Origin: Onthophagus taurus
Taxonomy: Eukaryota; Arthropoda; Insecta; Coleoptera; Scarabaeidae
NCBI RefSeq assembly: GCF_036711975.1
Contig: NC_091968.1
Coordinates: forward strand, 3,162,001-3,226,000
DNA: 64,000 nt
Direction of reading: 5' to 3'
The position numbers were made by a program, and so were the translations under genes. Each line of letters starts with the position of its first letter. The first letter of the stretch is position 1. Of the stretch, positions 10,621 to 21,300 are shown one piece after another. Under the pieces are notes generated by a model. The model searched no databases, was not told where the DNA came from, and saw only the letters and a program-made list of their open reading frames with translations.

Positions 10621-13600
10621 ATTTTCCTCCCTTTCAAGCAGCAGCCGGCTCACATTTCATTTAGAAAAAACTTCCCCATAGTTTTTCGCGCACAGTGCTC
10701 TTTCTCTATCAAACTTTTCGCAAACGAAATTAGAATAGTTTCTGATCTTGTGGAGGTTGGTACCGAAAATACTGTGCCGAGTGATTACCTGTGTAGTATA
10801 GTGGTCTACTTCACCTCATGCCTTCCTCTCTGCCCATGCCTTTATGTTATCTATGAACACCTTAGCCACAGAGGTTCATATATGGTTATTCGCTCTTCAA
10901 TCAATAGATAGACCAACAGTTTTTTGTTTACTGATTGCAGTAAATTCCTGTAGTACTTATAGTTCATTGGTGCGGTATACAGCATTGCCGATAAGGTCCA
11001 ACCCAACCCAACTCAACTCAGCGCAACCCAGATTGTTTTTTGGGACAGACTTAACCCAGAATATAAGTATTTTGCAAGTTCTTTCCAAGCTGAAGAAATG
11101 GACGATATGCCAAGAACAAATAACAAAAAACTTGGCATGACAAGGATCTGAAATTAAAACTATTGCGTTGCTAAAAAACTTTATTACTTTAATGACCCAT
11201 TTTCTTTTTTAATATTGCCCTAACTTAACTTAATTTATGATCGAGAAATCTGTTTGATTAGCACCCTTTAAACAAACCACCCTAACTTATTCCATTGATT
11301 TTCGCCTAAATCTCATTCGAAACCCCACTCTAGACATGTTATTTAGATCCGGATTGCTCGGCGCATGTTAAATTGGGTTTTAAAAATTGATACGCGCAGA
11401 TATTCCCGGAGGATCGAATGGCGGCCAACGTTGAGCCTTTCCTGATGTACCGTATATAGGGGACTTAACCCCTTTTGCGTTCCACCCTTTGATACTAGCG
11501 CGTTACAGTAAAACAGGCCTGTAAACCAATTACTATGCCCGAATAGCCGAAAATAACGCTCTCAAGTTATCCCCCAAGCGGTAAAGCTTCCCCGAAGTGC
11601 CCCTGTAGCACATCTAGAGCTCTACCGATTTTGAAAGCTTCGTCGTGTCTCAAGCTCGGTGTGTTTAGAAAAACCGTAAAATGGACGCAGTACGATAAAA
11701 TTTTACGAGTTTCGGTTTCGTTTTAGCGAAAGAAAATAGAGTTGACTATTTTATTGTATTTATTTGAGTATCGTCGGGGTTTATGTTAAGTGTTATGGTA
11801 AGATTTCGATTTCGTTACGAAGTGAAACGAACGTATTTCAGGGTCATTTAAGAAAAGCGATACTTTTTTATTTGAATTAAATGAATTCATGAAATACCCT
11901 TGTCTTAAAATTTCATTGAAAAGCTATGAGTGGACTGTTAAGAATTTCACCCCCGAAGGCAAGGTCTGATGTACACGAAATTCCCAAAAGCGACAACCCC
12001 TTTAACCTCCGTTTCGAACGGGAAATAAATGAGTAATTAGATCTCGTAACACGCCCTTAGCATCACTTCGACCCCTTCGACACCAAACCCCTTTAAAAGG
12101 GTTCGAGAGCCGTTAAAATCCAGCCTGTTGAACTTGAGATTCTAAGTTACTTTCAAAAACGTTGTTTTTTATTAAATGTTTTCTTGTCATTTAATACGAA
12201 GGGATGGACTTTCGTTTTATTTTTCTTTTTAATGCAAAAGCAACATCGTTCAGTGTCCGACGAACCGCGGCGTCATATTTCTGCCGGATTCGCGCGCTCC
12301 CCCACAACTCGAAAAGGAGGATGGTTTTGTATGACAAATCGTCGTTAGATGAAGCCCAACCACCGAGTGATAAATGGGTTCTTTACGGCAACCTACAAAT
12401 TGTAATGCTTATTTAGTATTCTGTATCACGTGGGGATCCCACTTATTTTCGAGGATGCGCCACCATCACATATTCTAACAAAATTGTGAAAAATGGTTGG
12501 GGATTATTACTGGTATTCATCTCAACATTTTGTTTAAGGTATTAAGATAAATTAAATGCAGTCAAATTCGAACAATTATCCACACCGTTGCGTTCAGTTG
12601 CTAGTTGCTGGAAACATTGCCAGTTTTATATTTAAAATAACAAGAAAACCAACAGTGAGTTTGTGTACTAGAATCATTACAATGCTTGTTTATTCGCCAA
12701 AACTAAAATAATAGCGCTCTAAATTATCTAAACATTATCAACAAACCTCGGTTCCTATTATGCAGACTGTCGTGGAAGATTGCGGAAGATAACGAGCTTA
12801 ATATTTAATTCAAACAACGCGATGTTATATCCAGGAGAGATTGTTTGCAGCATGCAATCATCGAAAACACGCTACCACGAAGCATCGCCGAGTAACCAGA
12901 GTAAACACGTTGTTAATTGGTCACGTTGTGTTTCAGAGATTTTCAACAAGAACTGGACCTGATGATCGATAGCACTCGAATCGTAAGACAAGTGACGTGA
13001 ACGATCCCCAAGGATCCGCAATCAATTGCGGAAGGAAGTATCATCATCTAAGTCTAGGGACTTTCGAATGATCGGTCAATTTTGTCCGACGGTGAAAGAG
13101 GTACAGTCTCAGTTACTAGTAGTTCGGAGAAATGCAGAGATTCCCAGACGTCTGGGTAAATTAATGGACGTACTTAACCCAAATCCAGAGGCGCGCGGGG
13201 TTCTCAAGTTACGTGCACGTTCGCGCTATCTCCAAACCCAAAAGGAAATAAAAATAGGGAAAAGTAAGAGAGGTGGGAAAAAAGATGACTTTCAGGCGAC
13301 GCGAAGCCTTTCAGATGATGTCGGAAAACTGCTACCCCCTAGAAAATATCCCGACGTCTGATGGCAGAACGAGAACCCGATTTTCGCACGTGGCTCGCGA
13401 CGAATTCAAGGATTCCAGCACACCGTGTCACTGAAAATGAGCTAAAAGAACTCGCACAAAAAATCGGAAAAAGAACTAAAATTAATCTTGAACAATCTTG
13501 AAGGTTTGAGATTAAAACGTTATTATTGATCACTAAAAGAAATTCATTTCAAACATCAAATAAAAGAAAGGAAAGTTGTAAACATACTTTACCATTACAA

Positions 13601-13935
13601 AGAATTTGGTAAAATTTGTTGGATCGTAATTGTTTGGAGTCGTATTTTCTCCTCGAGCGATGTTTGCGTATTCGATAGAAGACGGCTGCACGTATTGGCG
13701 ACGCGAGATGTATTCGAGAATCGGGGTAGTCCCGAGGGCGCTGTAGGTCAGGATCCTTGGAAAACTGGGGAAAAATCAATCAGTTCCCGTACGATGCGGA
13801 GATATTGTTTACGTCCCAGTTGGGGCGAATTTATAACTGCCCCCCAACGTTATGGAGAGAGAAGCCTCGTCCTTTCTTGTAAGGGAAATCAAAATATAGG
13901 GGAAACAACATCTTCTGTATACCTATTCCACAATC
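10621..13935. other. Intergenic DNA, nothing identified
   Basis: Mixed-composition DNA without recognised domains. The longest frame, 111 codons at 13026-13361, is basic and low in complexity, has no family signature, and overlaps an antisense frame. I do not call it. The 11300-12120 part is less AT-rich and looks single-copy within the window. Confidence 0.4.
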
Positions 13936-14100
13936 AATGGTTATTGCGTACGCTATATGTTTCTATTAAGGCTAAATAAATACTAAAAGTACATTTTTTT
14001 TTAGATTTCATGAAAATTCAATTCCATTTTTGTTTTCGATATTCATATACATTCAATATTTTTGTATTCCACTTTTTATTTCGATTTAATCAAGTTTTGC
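13936..14100. repeat. Dispersed repeat, copy matching 21130-21290
   Basis: About 160 bp (GGTTATTGCGTA, GCTAAATAAATACTAAAA, then TATTCATATACATTCAATAT and TTTTTATTTCGATTTAATCA) is shared with 21130-21290 at high identity. Confidence 0.75.
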
Positions 14101-14124
14101 ATTAACCTTTAAACGGGCGGGATT

Positions 14125-14163
14125 TTATGACATCAAGTCCTTAATACGGACCTGATGTCATAA
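14125..14163. repeat. Short inverted repeat
   Basis: TTATGACATCAAGTCC pairs with GGACCTGATGTCATAA, with one mismatch across a 6-7 base loop. It lies just outside the 3' tail of a minus-strand LINE fragment. It could be a foldback or transcription-end hairpin; no function is evident. Confidence 0.5.
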
Positions 14164-14175
14164 TCTCTCTTATCT

Positions 14176-14281
14176 TAATAATAATAACATTTATTGAGCT
14201 TTCAAATGTTTTACAAGTAATAAAAGAAAGTATAGAACAGATAAAGCACCGTCAAGAGAAAAAAAGAAAAAAATATAAATA
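14176..14281 (-). pseudogene. LINE 3' end fragment
   Basis: An AATAATAATAACATTTATTG start followed by A-rich sequence resembles the 3' tails of the minus-strand LINEs at 24488 and 33892. Only the untranslated end remains; the TA-flanked element at 14282 cuts it off. Confidence 0.5.
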
Positions 14282-14761
14282 CAGGGTGATTCAAAAAACC
14301 GGTGACAGACTTCTAGGGCAGGTAATACATCAAAAATTAAGATGAAAAGTCTTAATATACATAGGGTCGCAAATGCCTCCACTACTAATTTTGTTAAACG
14401 GGCAGTATTTTCGTGTAAAGTGATCATTTATCTATCAATTGGTCTCTTACAAAACTTTGATTAAAGCAAAAGTTTTTGATTGAATTAACAAATTTTCTAC
14501 AAACGTTTTTTTTTTTAACTATTGCTTTGATCAAAGTTTTGTAAGAGACCAATGATCACTTTACACGCGTAGAGAGCAATGGCGTAGATAATATTTTTAA
14601 AACAGTGCTTTTTATTGCAGATAATGTTTAATTTTAAAGAAACTTTGATCCGCTATATCTCGCCAACGAGGCATTTGCGACCCCATGTATATTAAAACTA
14701 TTCATCTTAATTTTTCGTTATCTACTCTAGAAGTCTGTCAGCGGTTTTTTGAATCATCCTG
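14282..14761. mobile_element. 480-bp TA-flanked MITE with long inverted ends
   Basis: The ends start CAGGGTGATTCAAAAAACCG and end with the matching CGGTTTTTTGAATCATCCTG, flanked by TA at 14280-14281 and 14762-14763. The arms match imperfectly for about 150 bp (CTAGAAGTCTGTCA, GGCATTTGCGACCC, AGTGATCA). A second inner inverted repeat (TTGGTCTCTTACAAAACTTT) lies around the centre. No coding capacity. Tc1/mariner-type by target site. Confidence 0.85.
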
Positions 14762-14763
14762 TA

Positions 14764-14946
14764 TATAAATGACTTGCCTTCATTTTTGAATCCTGAAAAA
14801 TCAATTTTGTATGCAGACGACACAAGTTTGTTAAATAAACATGCATCTAAAGCAAAACGTCTTTCTGAATTTTCTTCTACGGAGGTATTATCTTATGTTA
14901 GTTACGGACTACTTGCCTGCGGACACGCCGCGAAATTAATAAAAGA
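14764..14946 (+). pseudogene. LINE family C, left part of a split copy
   Basis: YINDLPSFLN and YADDTSLLNKHAS place this in the same family as the LINE at 24488-27000. An internal deletion joins the region after YADD to SYGLLACGHAA, a motif of the thumb region. The copy is then interrupted by family B at the 13-base repeat AATTAATAAAAGA (14934-14946, again at 19059-19071). It resumes at 19072. Confidence 0.72.
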
Positions 14947-15137
14947 ATATTTAGTATACATAGAAGAAATTGTCAAATTAAACAATGTATTGTCCACACC
15001 AAAACAATTTCAAGCCGGAGTTCCACAAGGTTTAATACTGGGGCCTCTTTTATATTGTATATATACCTGTGATTTTCTTAGAACATTATCAAACTCCGAG
15101 GTGCACTTCTACGCAGATGACTCGCAAATTTATTTAT

Positions 15138-16503
15138 AATAATAATAGTAAATAAATTTATTGCCATAATAAGAAACAAAAAATACAAATTAAAGAAAAT
15201 GTATACATTTAACTTAATGCATAAATACGGGCAAAAGGGTCGATTTATCGCGTAAGCGATATCTTCCAAACAACCCAATCAATCAGCAGTATACTAAGTT
15301 ATATAAGAAAAACAATGAATAAACGGCAAGCTGCTATGCTAAACTTATGGTCACTAAAAACGGTGCATAATGATAGTTGCTGGAATAAAAGAAGAAGAGA
15401 AGAGAAGAAAAGGGAGAAAAAAAAGTTCTCAGGAAGATACTCTCGTTTTTAAATGTTACAAGGTGAGGAATATTACGGATCTCAGCAGGCAGACTATTCC
15501 AAAGGGTTACTGCCTGCACAGCAAACGATTTATGGTAAATCTCGGTACTATGGGTCGGGAACATAAGCACAGAATCTAACTGAGATCTAGTGGGTAAACC
15601 ATGCGACGACAAGCGTTGAAATATACAATACAGATACCTTGGGGTTTGATTGTGAAGAACAGTATATAACATAGTTAATATACGAAACGATCTACGGTTG
15701 TGACAGCTTAATATCTGCAAATAATTACGGTATGGGGTTATGTGTTGAGATCTCTCGAGATCAAAGATATACCGTATGCAGTTGTTTTGAAGTCTTTGCA
15801 GTTTGTTTCGTAGTGTTACCGAAAGATCAGGATATGCCGTGTCAGCATAATCAATATGGGGGAAAATCAGGGAAAAACAAAGATTACGACGGATCATAGG
15901 AGGAAGCAAGCAACGGAGACTTTTCAGTGAATGAAAACAATGATAGACCTTTCTGCAGACGAATTGAATTTGAGGTTTCCAGGACATTGTAGAATCCATA
16001 ACCACCCCAAGGTTTCTAACCGTGTCTGACAGCTGAATAATGTCTCCGCCAAGCATTAAGTGAATGGATGAAAAATCATTCAGCTTTGCCAGTAAAGGTC
16101 GACTGCCAAACGCAATTGCTTGAGTTTTAGCAGTATTTAATTTAAGGTCATAACGTTTGGACCAATCCAAAATATTGGAAAGGTGATGATTAAGACGTGC
16201 AATTGCTTCCGGAAAATCATCAATAGTTGTCGTAGTGTAAATTTGGAGGTCATCAGCATACACATGATAATTACAAGAAATACAGTGGGTGACAGCATTA
16301 ATAAAAATCGAAAAGAGCAACGGACTCAACACACTACCCTGGGGTACACCACATTTAATATCACAAGCAGACGAGAGCGCAGAATCAGCACGCACACACA
16401 AGGAACGACAGGAAAAGTAAGATTGAAACCAAGATAAACATTAAGAGGTAAATCCAAGGGCAGCTAGTGACGCCAACAAAAGATCGTGATCAACCCGTGA
16501 TCA
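15138..16503 (-). mobile_element. 5'-truncated LINE with an open 355-codon RT frame
   Basis: A minus-strand LINE fragment inserted in family B with the 6-bp duplication ATTTAT (15132-15137 and 16504-16509). Upstream of the long frame (16503-16402), DHDLLLASL from the palm is visible, with one TAA stop. The frame 16401-15334 carries CGVPQGSVLSPLLF, the catalytic YADDLQIY, LNTAKTQAIAFG, the thumb (NLGVVMDSTMSW) and the C-terminal LINE region (TPYRNYLQIL, LWNSLPAEIRN). The 3' end has an ATT-type tail at 15138-15150. The undisturbed frame and clean duplication make it one of the younger insertions here. It lacks ORF1, endonuclease and RT fingers, so it is not active. Confidence 0.87.
15334..16401 (-). 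CDS. Partial reverse transcriptase of the 15138-16503 LINE
   Basis: 355 codons from the RT palm to the C terminus of a LINE ORF2. Motif order: GVPQGS (about residue 19), YADD (about residue 48), the LNTAKTQAIAFG motif (about residue 89), and a thumb with NLGVVMDSTMSW. The first Met is internal to the domain and is not a real start; the copy is truncated at its 5' end. A full ORF2 would be about three times longer. Confidence 0.8.
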   Translation of the reverse strand: MCVRADSALSSACDIKCGVPQGSVLSPLLFSIFINAVTHCISCNYHVYADDLQIYTTTTIDDFPEAIARLNHHLSNILDWSKRYDLKLNTAKTQAIAFGSRPLLAKLNDFSSIHLMLGGDIIQLSDTVRNLGVVMDSTMSWKPQIQFVCRKVYHCFHSLKSLRCLLPPMIRRNLCFSLIFPHIDYADTAYPDLSVTLRNKLQRLQNNCIRYIFDLERSQHITPYRNYLQILSCHNRRSFRILTMLYTVLHNQTPRYLYCIFQRLSSHGLPTRSQLDSVLMFPTHSTEIYHKSFAVQAVTLWNSLPAEIRNIPHLVTFKNESIFLRTFFSPFSSLLFFFYSSNYHYAPFLVTISLA

Positions 16504-16995
16504 ATTTATCGTTTCCTCCTAAAAATGTAACCTCGGCTAAGTTAACGCTTGAGAGTGATATACGTAGTTTGATTGACATATCCACAGAACATTGCCTGAG
16601 TATAAACCCAGACAAGTCTCTGGTGATGCTCTTTGGGAGACAAAAAACACGTATGAAGTATGCTAGCTCTTTCTTCGTAAATATTTACAAGAAACCAATA
16701 AAGGTCAGTGACACGTCTCGCAACTTGGGTTTAATGCTTGAAAGTAATTTAAGATTCCGTGAACATATTACTAGTAAAGTTGGGAAATCGTTTGCTGCTC
16801 TGAAAATGATACATGCTAGTAGGTATTTATTGACGACATCAAATAAGATAAGATTATGCGACAGTTTAATACTTAGTAATTTTGATTATGGTAGTACTGT
16901 ATATGATCTATTCGGGGTGAACGGTCAAATAAGCACAGGAAGATCACGAAGTCGACGGGGGGTTACCCTTTCTTGACACTAAAGTCATCAGAAAC

Positions 16996-17775
16996 GTGGA
17001 TAACTCGATCGTTTTTGATTTATATAGAAAGCCTACTTATTCTGGCAGATATTTAAACTTTCATTCATACCACACCTTTGGCCACAAGATAGCAACAGTT
17101 TTGACAATGAAACATAGAATAATGCATATTAGTGATCTTAGTTTCCTTGATGAAAATTTGAGATTTTTAAGCAATGCCTTTGTTAATAATGGGTATCCCC
17201 CAAAACTTGTTAATAAATTGTTATTCTCTACCAACATCTTAAATACAACAGCAAACACAACTGAACAGATTGTTAAATATCGTAAAATTCCTTACGTGAA
17301 TGAACTTACGGGAAAAATTAAAAAAGTCTTTAAGAATATTGACAACATCAAAGTTGTGGATTGTTACGATAACAAATTGCAGAAATATTTCACTAAAGTC
17401 AAAGACAGCACTGATCCACTATTAAAATCAGGTGTTATCTATTGCATTTCGTGTGGGGAATGCAATGGCAAATACATTGGGCAAACCAATCAGTGGCTAA
17501 AAAGTAGGATTTCGAAACACAAAAGCGATTGTAGGTTGTTAAAATCCTCCTGTGCTCTATCACAACATACCACAGACACAGGACATAAATTTGACTTTGA
17601 TAATGTCAAAGTTTTGGACATTGAAAAGAACTATCATAACAGAAACCTCTTAGAAGTTCTTTACATTAACTACACTGATGACTCAATTAACTTCAAAACT
17701 GATACACAATCCTTAAGCAACATTTATGGTTACATCATTTCTAATGACAAAAGCAAGAATAGGCTGGCCCCCTAG
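16996..17775 (+). CDS. Penelope RT C terminus plus GIY-YIG endonuclease (partial)
   Basis: 259 codons from the first Met. The frame is open from about 16950 (GGLPFLDTKV), so this Met is not the true start. The N-terminal third is the RT thumb (DLYRKPTYSGRYLNFHSYH, HKIATVLTMKHR). The endonuclease begins at about residue 152 with GVIYCISC, then KYIGQT, SRISKHK, an ALSQHTTDTGH segment and LLEVLYINY. These carry the GIY, YIG, Arg, His and Glu positions expected of a Penelope GIY-YIG nuclease, including the linked CxxC pair (CISCGEC). No frame break occurs, but without the front of the RT the copy cannot be autonomous. Confidence 0.87.
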   Translation: MDNSIVFDLYRKPTYSGRYLNFHSYHTFGHKIATVLTMKHRIMHISDLSFLDENLRFLSNAFVNNGYPPKLVNKLLFSTNILNTTANTTEQIVKYRKIPYVNELTGKIKKVFKNIDNIKVVDCYDNKLQKYFTKVKDSTDPLLKSGVIYCISCGECNGKYIGQTNQWLKSRISKHKSDCRLLKSSCALSQHTTDTGHKFDFDNVKVLDIEKNYHNRNLLEVLYINYTDDSINFKTDTQSLSNIYGYIISNDKSKNRLAP

Positions 17776-18287
17776 ACATTTTGTTTTTTCTGTTTATATA
17801 AAATTTTTCCTACACTTAATGATTAACTTTTCAACAAATTTAATATTTTTAAAACTGTTATTTAATTTAAACAACTAAAATTGAGTGTAGATTGTGAATT
17901 TGTATCGCTAGAGTTACTCGAAATTTTGTTATGTTAACTTTTATCATCAATTTGAATTTTAAATTTTGAATTTCAATTACAGTTTTCTCTTTATATTTTA
18001 ACGCATGCGCTGTGCGTATTGTTCCAGTTTTGTTTAAATAAGACTAGAATTTCAGAATCAAAAGAAAAAACGAAAGTAAAATTTTAACGTGTAACTCGTT
18101 CGTCTCAATGATTTTAACTTTTAATTCCACATTTTAATTTAATTAAACGCAATAATTTCTATGTAATGTGTTCAATAACGTTTTTGGTTTATCCACTTTA
18201 TAAACAAGTAAGTTTTTCAACTTATTTTGTAAAACTTCTACCATTTAAGAAAATTTTTTTCTCTTTAACAGCAAATGTAAATTCGCT

Positions 18288-18317
18288 CTGATGAAGGTTG
18301 TAATTCGACAACCGAAA
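18288..18317 (+). ncRNA. Hammerhead-ribozyme-like motif near the PLE 3' end
   Basis: A CTGATGA box is followed by a stem (GGTTGT with ACAACC, loop AATTCG) and then GAAA, the arrangement of a hammerhead core. One extra A sits between CTGATGA and the stem, so cleavage activity is uncertain. Penelope-like elements are known to carry hammerhead motifs in their terminal repeats, which fits the location about 25 bp from the insertion end. Confidence 0.5.
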
Positions 18318-19071
18318 TATATTAGCAAATTGTAAAAAGTTGTACTGTATATGGTCCTTGTCTTGATACTGATACGGCATGTCGAATACAGCGTGTACAA
18401 AATTCCTGTTTACGAATGATTTATAAACTTAGACGAAGAGAACATGTTTCTCATATGTTACAGGTTGCTGGCTGGTTAAACATGGCTAATAGAAAAAAGT
18501 TTAGATTGCTTACTTTTTATCATAAACTTTTAATGTTGCGAGAATCACGTTATTTAAGTGATAAGATAAGGTTCAGAACGGATATCCACAATCTAAATGT
18601 TAGAAATAAGGGTCTAATTTCTCCTCCGCAGCATGCAACAGCACTATTTCAAAGATCATTTACTTTCACCCTCAAGAAGCTTTACAATCCCCTATCGGGA
18701 ACTTTGAAATCCGCACCACCAGCGGTATTTGCACGCAACTTGAGATCTGTTTTATTCAGTATTCAAATTTTAACGTAAGATGTAGGCAAGATATAGAAAA
18801 GGGTATAGTTTTGTTTTGTTTTTCCGTATTATAGATTAGTTTTCTTTAGTTATTTTTAGTTTATAACTCTTTGTCTTTTGGTTTTATTTTTAAGAATATT
18901 TGTTTTTTTTTTTTCATTTGTTTATTAATTTTGTGTTTTTTTTTTGGTTTACGTTTGTGTATAAAGCAGGGTTGAGTGGAAGAGAAGGACTTAGGCCCTT
19001 AACTACGCCCTGTATACTTATACTTTCATTATTAAGTTATAGATAATGTAATGATTTCAATTAATAAAAGA

Positions 19072-19536
19072 CATTATTAAGAGCCATTAGAAACATCGTC
19101 AAATTAAACTATACTGAAAACTGCCGTTCTTCTTTTATGAATTTAAAATTTTTGACACTGCCTTCATTATACATATATGTATCTTTGAATGTTTGAAATT
19201 TACAATGTTACTTCATTGTCAACAAAAAAAAAGTGGTGATTTTCACAATTACAAAACTAGGAGGGGGGTGACATCCGACATGATGCATTGACACTGACCA
19301 GATCTAGGAACGCCTATAATTATTATGGAGTAAAATTTTTTAATAGTCTGCCTGCTAGTTATAGGAATTTAACATTTAAAGTTTTTGTGACTAGGATTAA
19401 GGATGTTTTATTGCGTAGAGCATATTACTCTATTGTTCTGACACGGACTATTATGACTGTGTATTTGTTTTTATGTAAATGTTACGTGCAATATTTTATA
19501 TATTATATATTTCGCTTTGCTTGTAAATTTTATATT
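19072..19536 (+). pseudogene. LINE family C, right part of the split copy
   Basis: Resumes with RAIRNIVKLNYTENC and LTLPSLYI, then LTRSRNAYNYYGVKFFNSL, the C-terminal region also seen at 24828-25178 on the other strand. It is cut at about 19537 by LINE family B copy 2. Confidence 0.78.
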
Positions 19537-21029
19537 GACGAATGTATGCATTCGATACCGTTAACCATAGAATGATGACTACTATTCTTCATTACGTCGG
19601 ATTTAATAACAATTCTGTTAAATTAATTGAAAGTTACTTAAAGGGTAGAACTCAGAGGGTGAGGATCGCTGAATGTATTTCGGAGCATGGAGGTGTTGCA
19701 TCTGGTGTGCCACAGGGTTCGATTCTTGGGCCGCATTTGTTTTCAATATATACTTCCTCTTTACCTGATTGTTTATTGACTTATAAATACCATCTATACG
19801 CGGATGATACACTTATCTATCACTCATTTCCCTTACAAGAGGCCCAAGACGCTCTTAAGCTTATAAACAATGACCTCGATCGTCTAGCTAATCTGTCTGA
19901 ATCGCATTCATTAGGTTTGAATCCGAATAAATCTTCGGCTATAATTTTTGGTAATGCGAAAGTTCGGAAGTCATTCAACAGTAGTGACAATATGTCGATC
20001 AAGATAAGTGGTACAAACATAGCATTCGTAAATAAAGTAAAAATTTTTGGTCTTGTGGTTGACAGTGATTTACGTTTCACCGATCACGTTAATATCTTGG
20101 TTAGACGATCATACGGTAAATTAAAAATGCTTTACCCCAATAGACATTTGTTGAATAAAGATGCCAAGTTGATTCTGTGTGATTCTTTGGTTCTTTCATC
20201 ATTTAATCTCTCGAGAGGGTCTAGAAGTCCTGTCTCAGGTACATTTATGGTATACGCCGTCATGAAAGAGTATCGTATAAGCTGGCTAGTGCAAATTGGT
20301 TGAATAAGACGGACCGGCGTAAACTTCATATTGCTTGTGGAATGGTGTCTATTGTTTCGAATCATAAGCCACCTTACCTCTATGAAAGGATTACGTATAG
20401 AACCGATGTTCATCATTTGAATTTGAGGCGTAAAAACTTAATTCGTATTCCCAAACATCGAACTCAAACTTTTAAGCATTGTTTTTCGTATATCATTGGA
20501 TCGGTTCTCAACAACCTTCCTATTAGCTATTCCGGTTACAGCATGCAAACATTTAAAAGAAAATACAAAATCTATCTTGCCTCATTAGGTGCGAGGGCTG
20601 GCGGTGGCACTGACCAATAAGATTATGTGATCGAGAGAGAATGGAATAATAATGTATTTTGTCTTACAGTTGTTGTATTGTGATGAAAAAGAATATTTAA
20701 ATTTTAATTTGGAATTATAAATAATTTTATATATATTTTTTTTTCTTTTTGTTTTCATTGCTAAGGGGCTCCTATAAAACCAGCTTGCTGTGGTGTCCCT
20801 TTTGATATTCATTTACTTTTTTTTTCTTTTCTTTTTTTGTACTACCTATTAAGTTTCGTTTTCTTTTTTATTGTTTTTGAATGTTTTTGAGTGTTTTTCC
20901 TTTTTGAAAATTAGTTTATTTTTTTTTTCTTTGATTATGTTAATTTGATTTTGTAATTGAATATCAATAAATGGTTTATTATTATTATTATTATTATTAT
21001 TAATAAAGATTATTATTATTATTATTATT
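19537..21029 (+). pseudogene. LINE family B copy 2, 5'-truncated
   Basis: Starts inside the RT palm (AFDTVNHRMM). Then come GVPQGSILGPHLF, YHLYADDTLIYH, LGLNPNKSSAIIFG and the thumb, open to about 20205. A deletion or frame change at about 20205-20300 leads into the C-terminal part (KTDRRKLHIACGMVS to 20620). The 3' untranslated region ends with AATAAATGG and a long ATT tract. Not functional. Confidence 0.85.
20978..21029. repeat. ATT/TTA simple tract, LINE tail
   Basis: About 50 bp of ATT repeats broken once by AATAAAGATT. It forms the 3' tail of the preceding LINE. Confidence 0.9.
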
Positions 21030-21300
21030 CATTTCCCTAAACAAATTTCTCTTTCAACCTCTTCTTTCTGCTAAGTCATAAAGATTTCCTTAAAGAGAGT
21101 CACTCTTGCAACCCAGTTTTCTTCCAAATGGTTATTGCGTATGATGTTTCTATTAACGCTAAATAAATACTAAAAAGTACATTTTTTTTAGATTTCATAA
21201 AAATTCAATTCCAATTTTAGTTTTCAATATTCATATACATTCAATATTTTGTATTCCACTTTTTATTTCGATTTAATCAATTTTTGTATTCGAATTGCAA
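21030..21300. repeat. Dispersed repeat, longest copy
   Basis: The first part (TTCAACCTCTTCTTTCTGCT, CATAAAGATTTCC) matches 10540-10615. The second part (GGTTATTGCGTA onward) matches 13936-14100. This copy therefore links two pieces that occur separately elsewhere and indicates one original unit of at least 270 bp. Confidence 0.72.

Larger units (their letters stand above)
16906..18341 (+). mobile_element. 5'-truncated Penelope-like element
   Basis: Flanked by the 12-bp duplication GTACTGTATATG (16894-16905 and 18342-18353), inserted in LINE family B. It contains the end of a Penelope-type RT and a complete GIY-YIG endonuclease domain. About 570 bp of 3' sequence follows, with a hammerhead-like motif close to the end. 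Taking it out restores the host reading (S-T-V-Y-G-P-C). The 5' end is lost within the RT. Confidence 0.88.
14947..19071 (+). pseudogene. LINE family B copy 1, inserted in family C, itself split twice
   Basis: This is a 5'-truncated non-LTR RT. 14947-15137 holds QAGVPQGLILGPLL and FYADDSQIYL. 16504-16905 continues with LTLESDIRSLIDIS, LSINPDKSLVMLFG and DTSRNLGLMLESNLRF. 18354-18778 gives the C-terminal region (GPCLDTDTACRIQ onward). An untranslated region and ATTAATAAAAGA end it at 19071. A 13-bp direct repeat, AATTAATAAAAGA, flanks the whole insertion. Two later insertions (15138-16503 and 16906-18341) have their own duplications, and removing them makes the frame continuous in both cases. 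Confidence 0.8.

Noticed and set aside
13026..13361. 111-codon basic frame as a gene
   Set aside because: No domain, poor start context and an opposing frame of similar quality overlap it.
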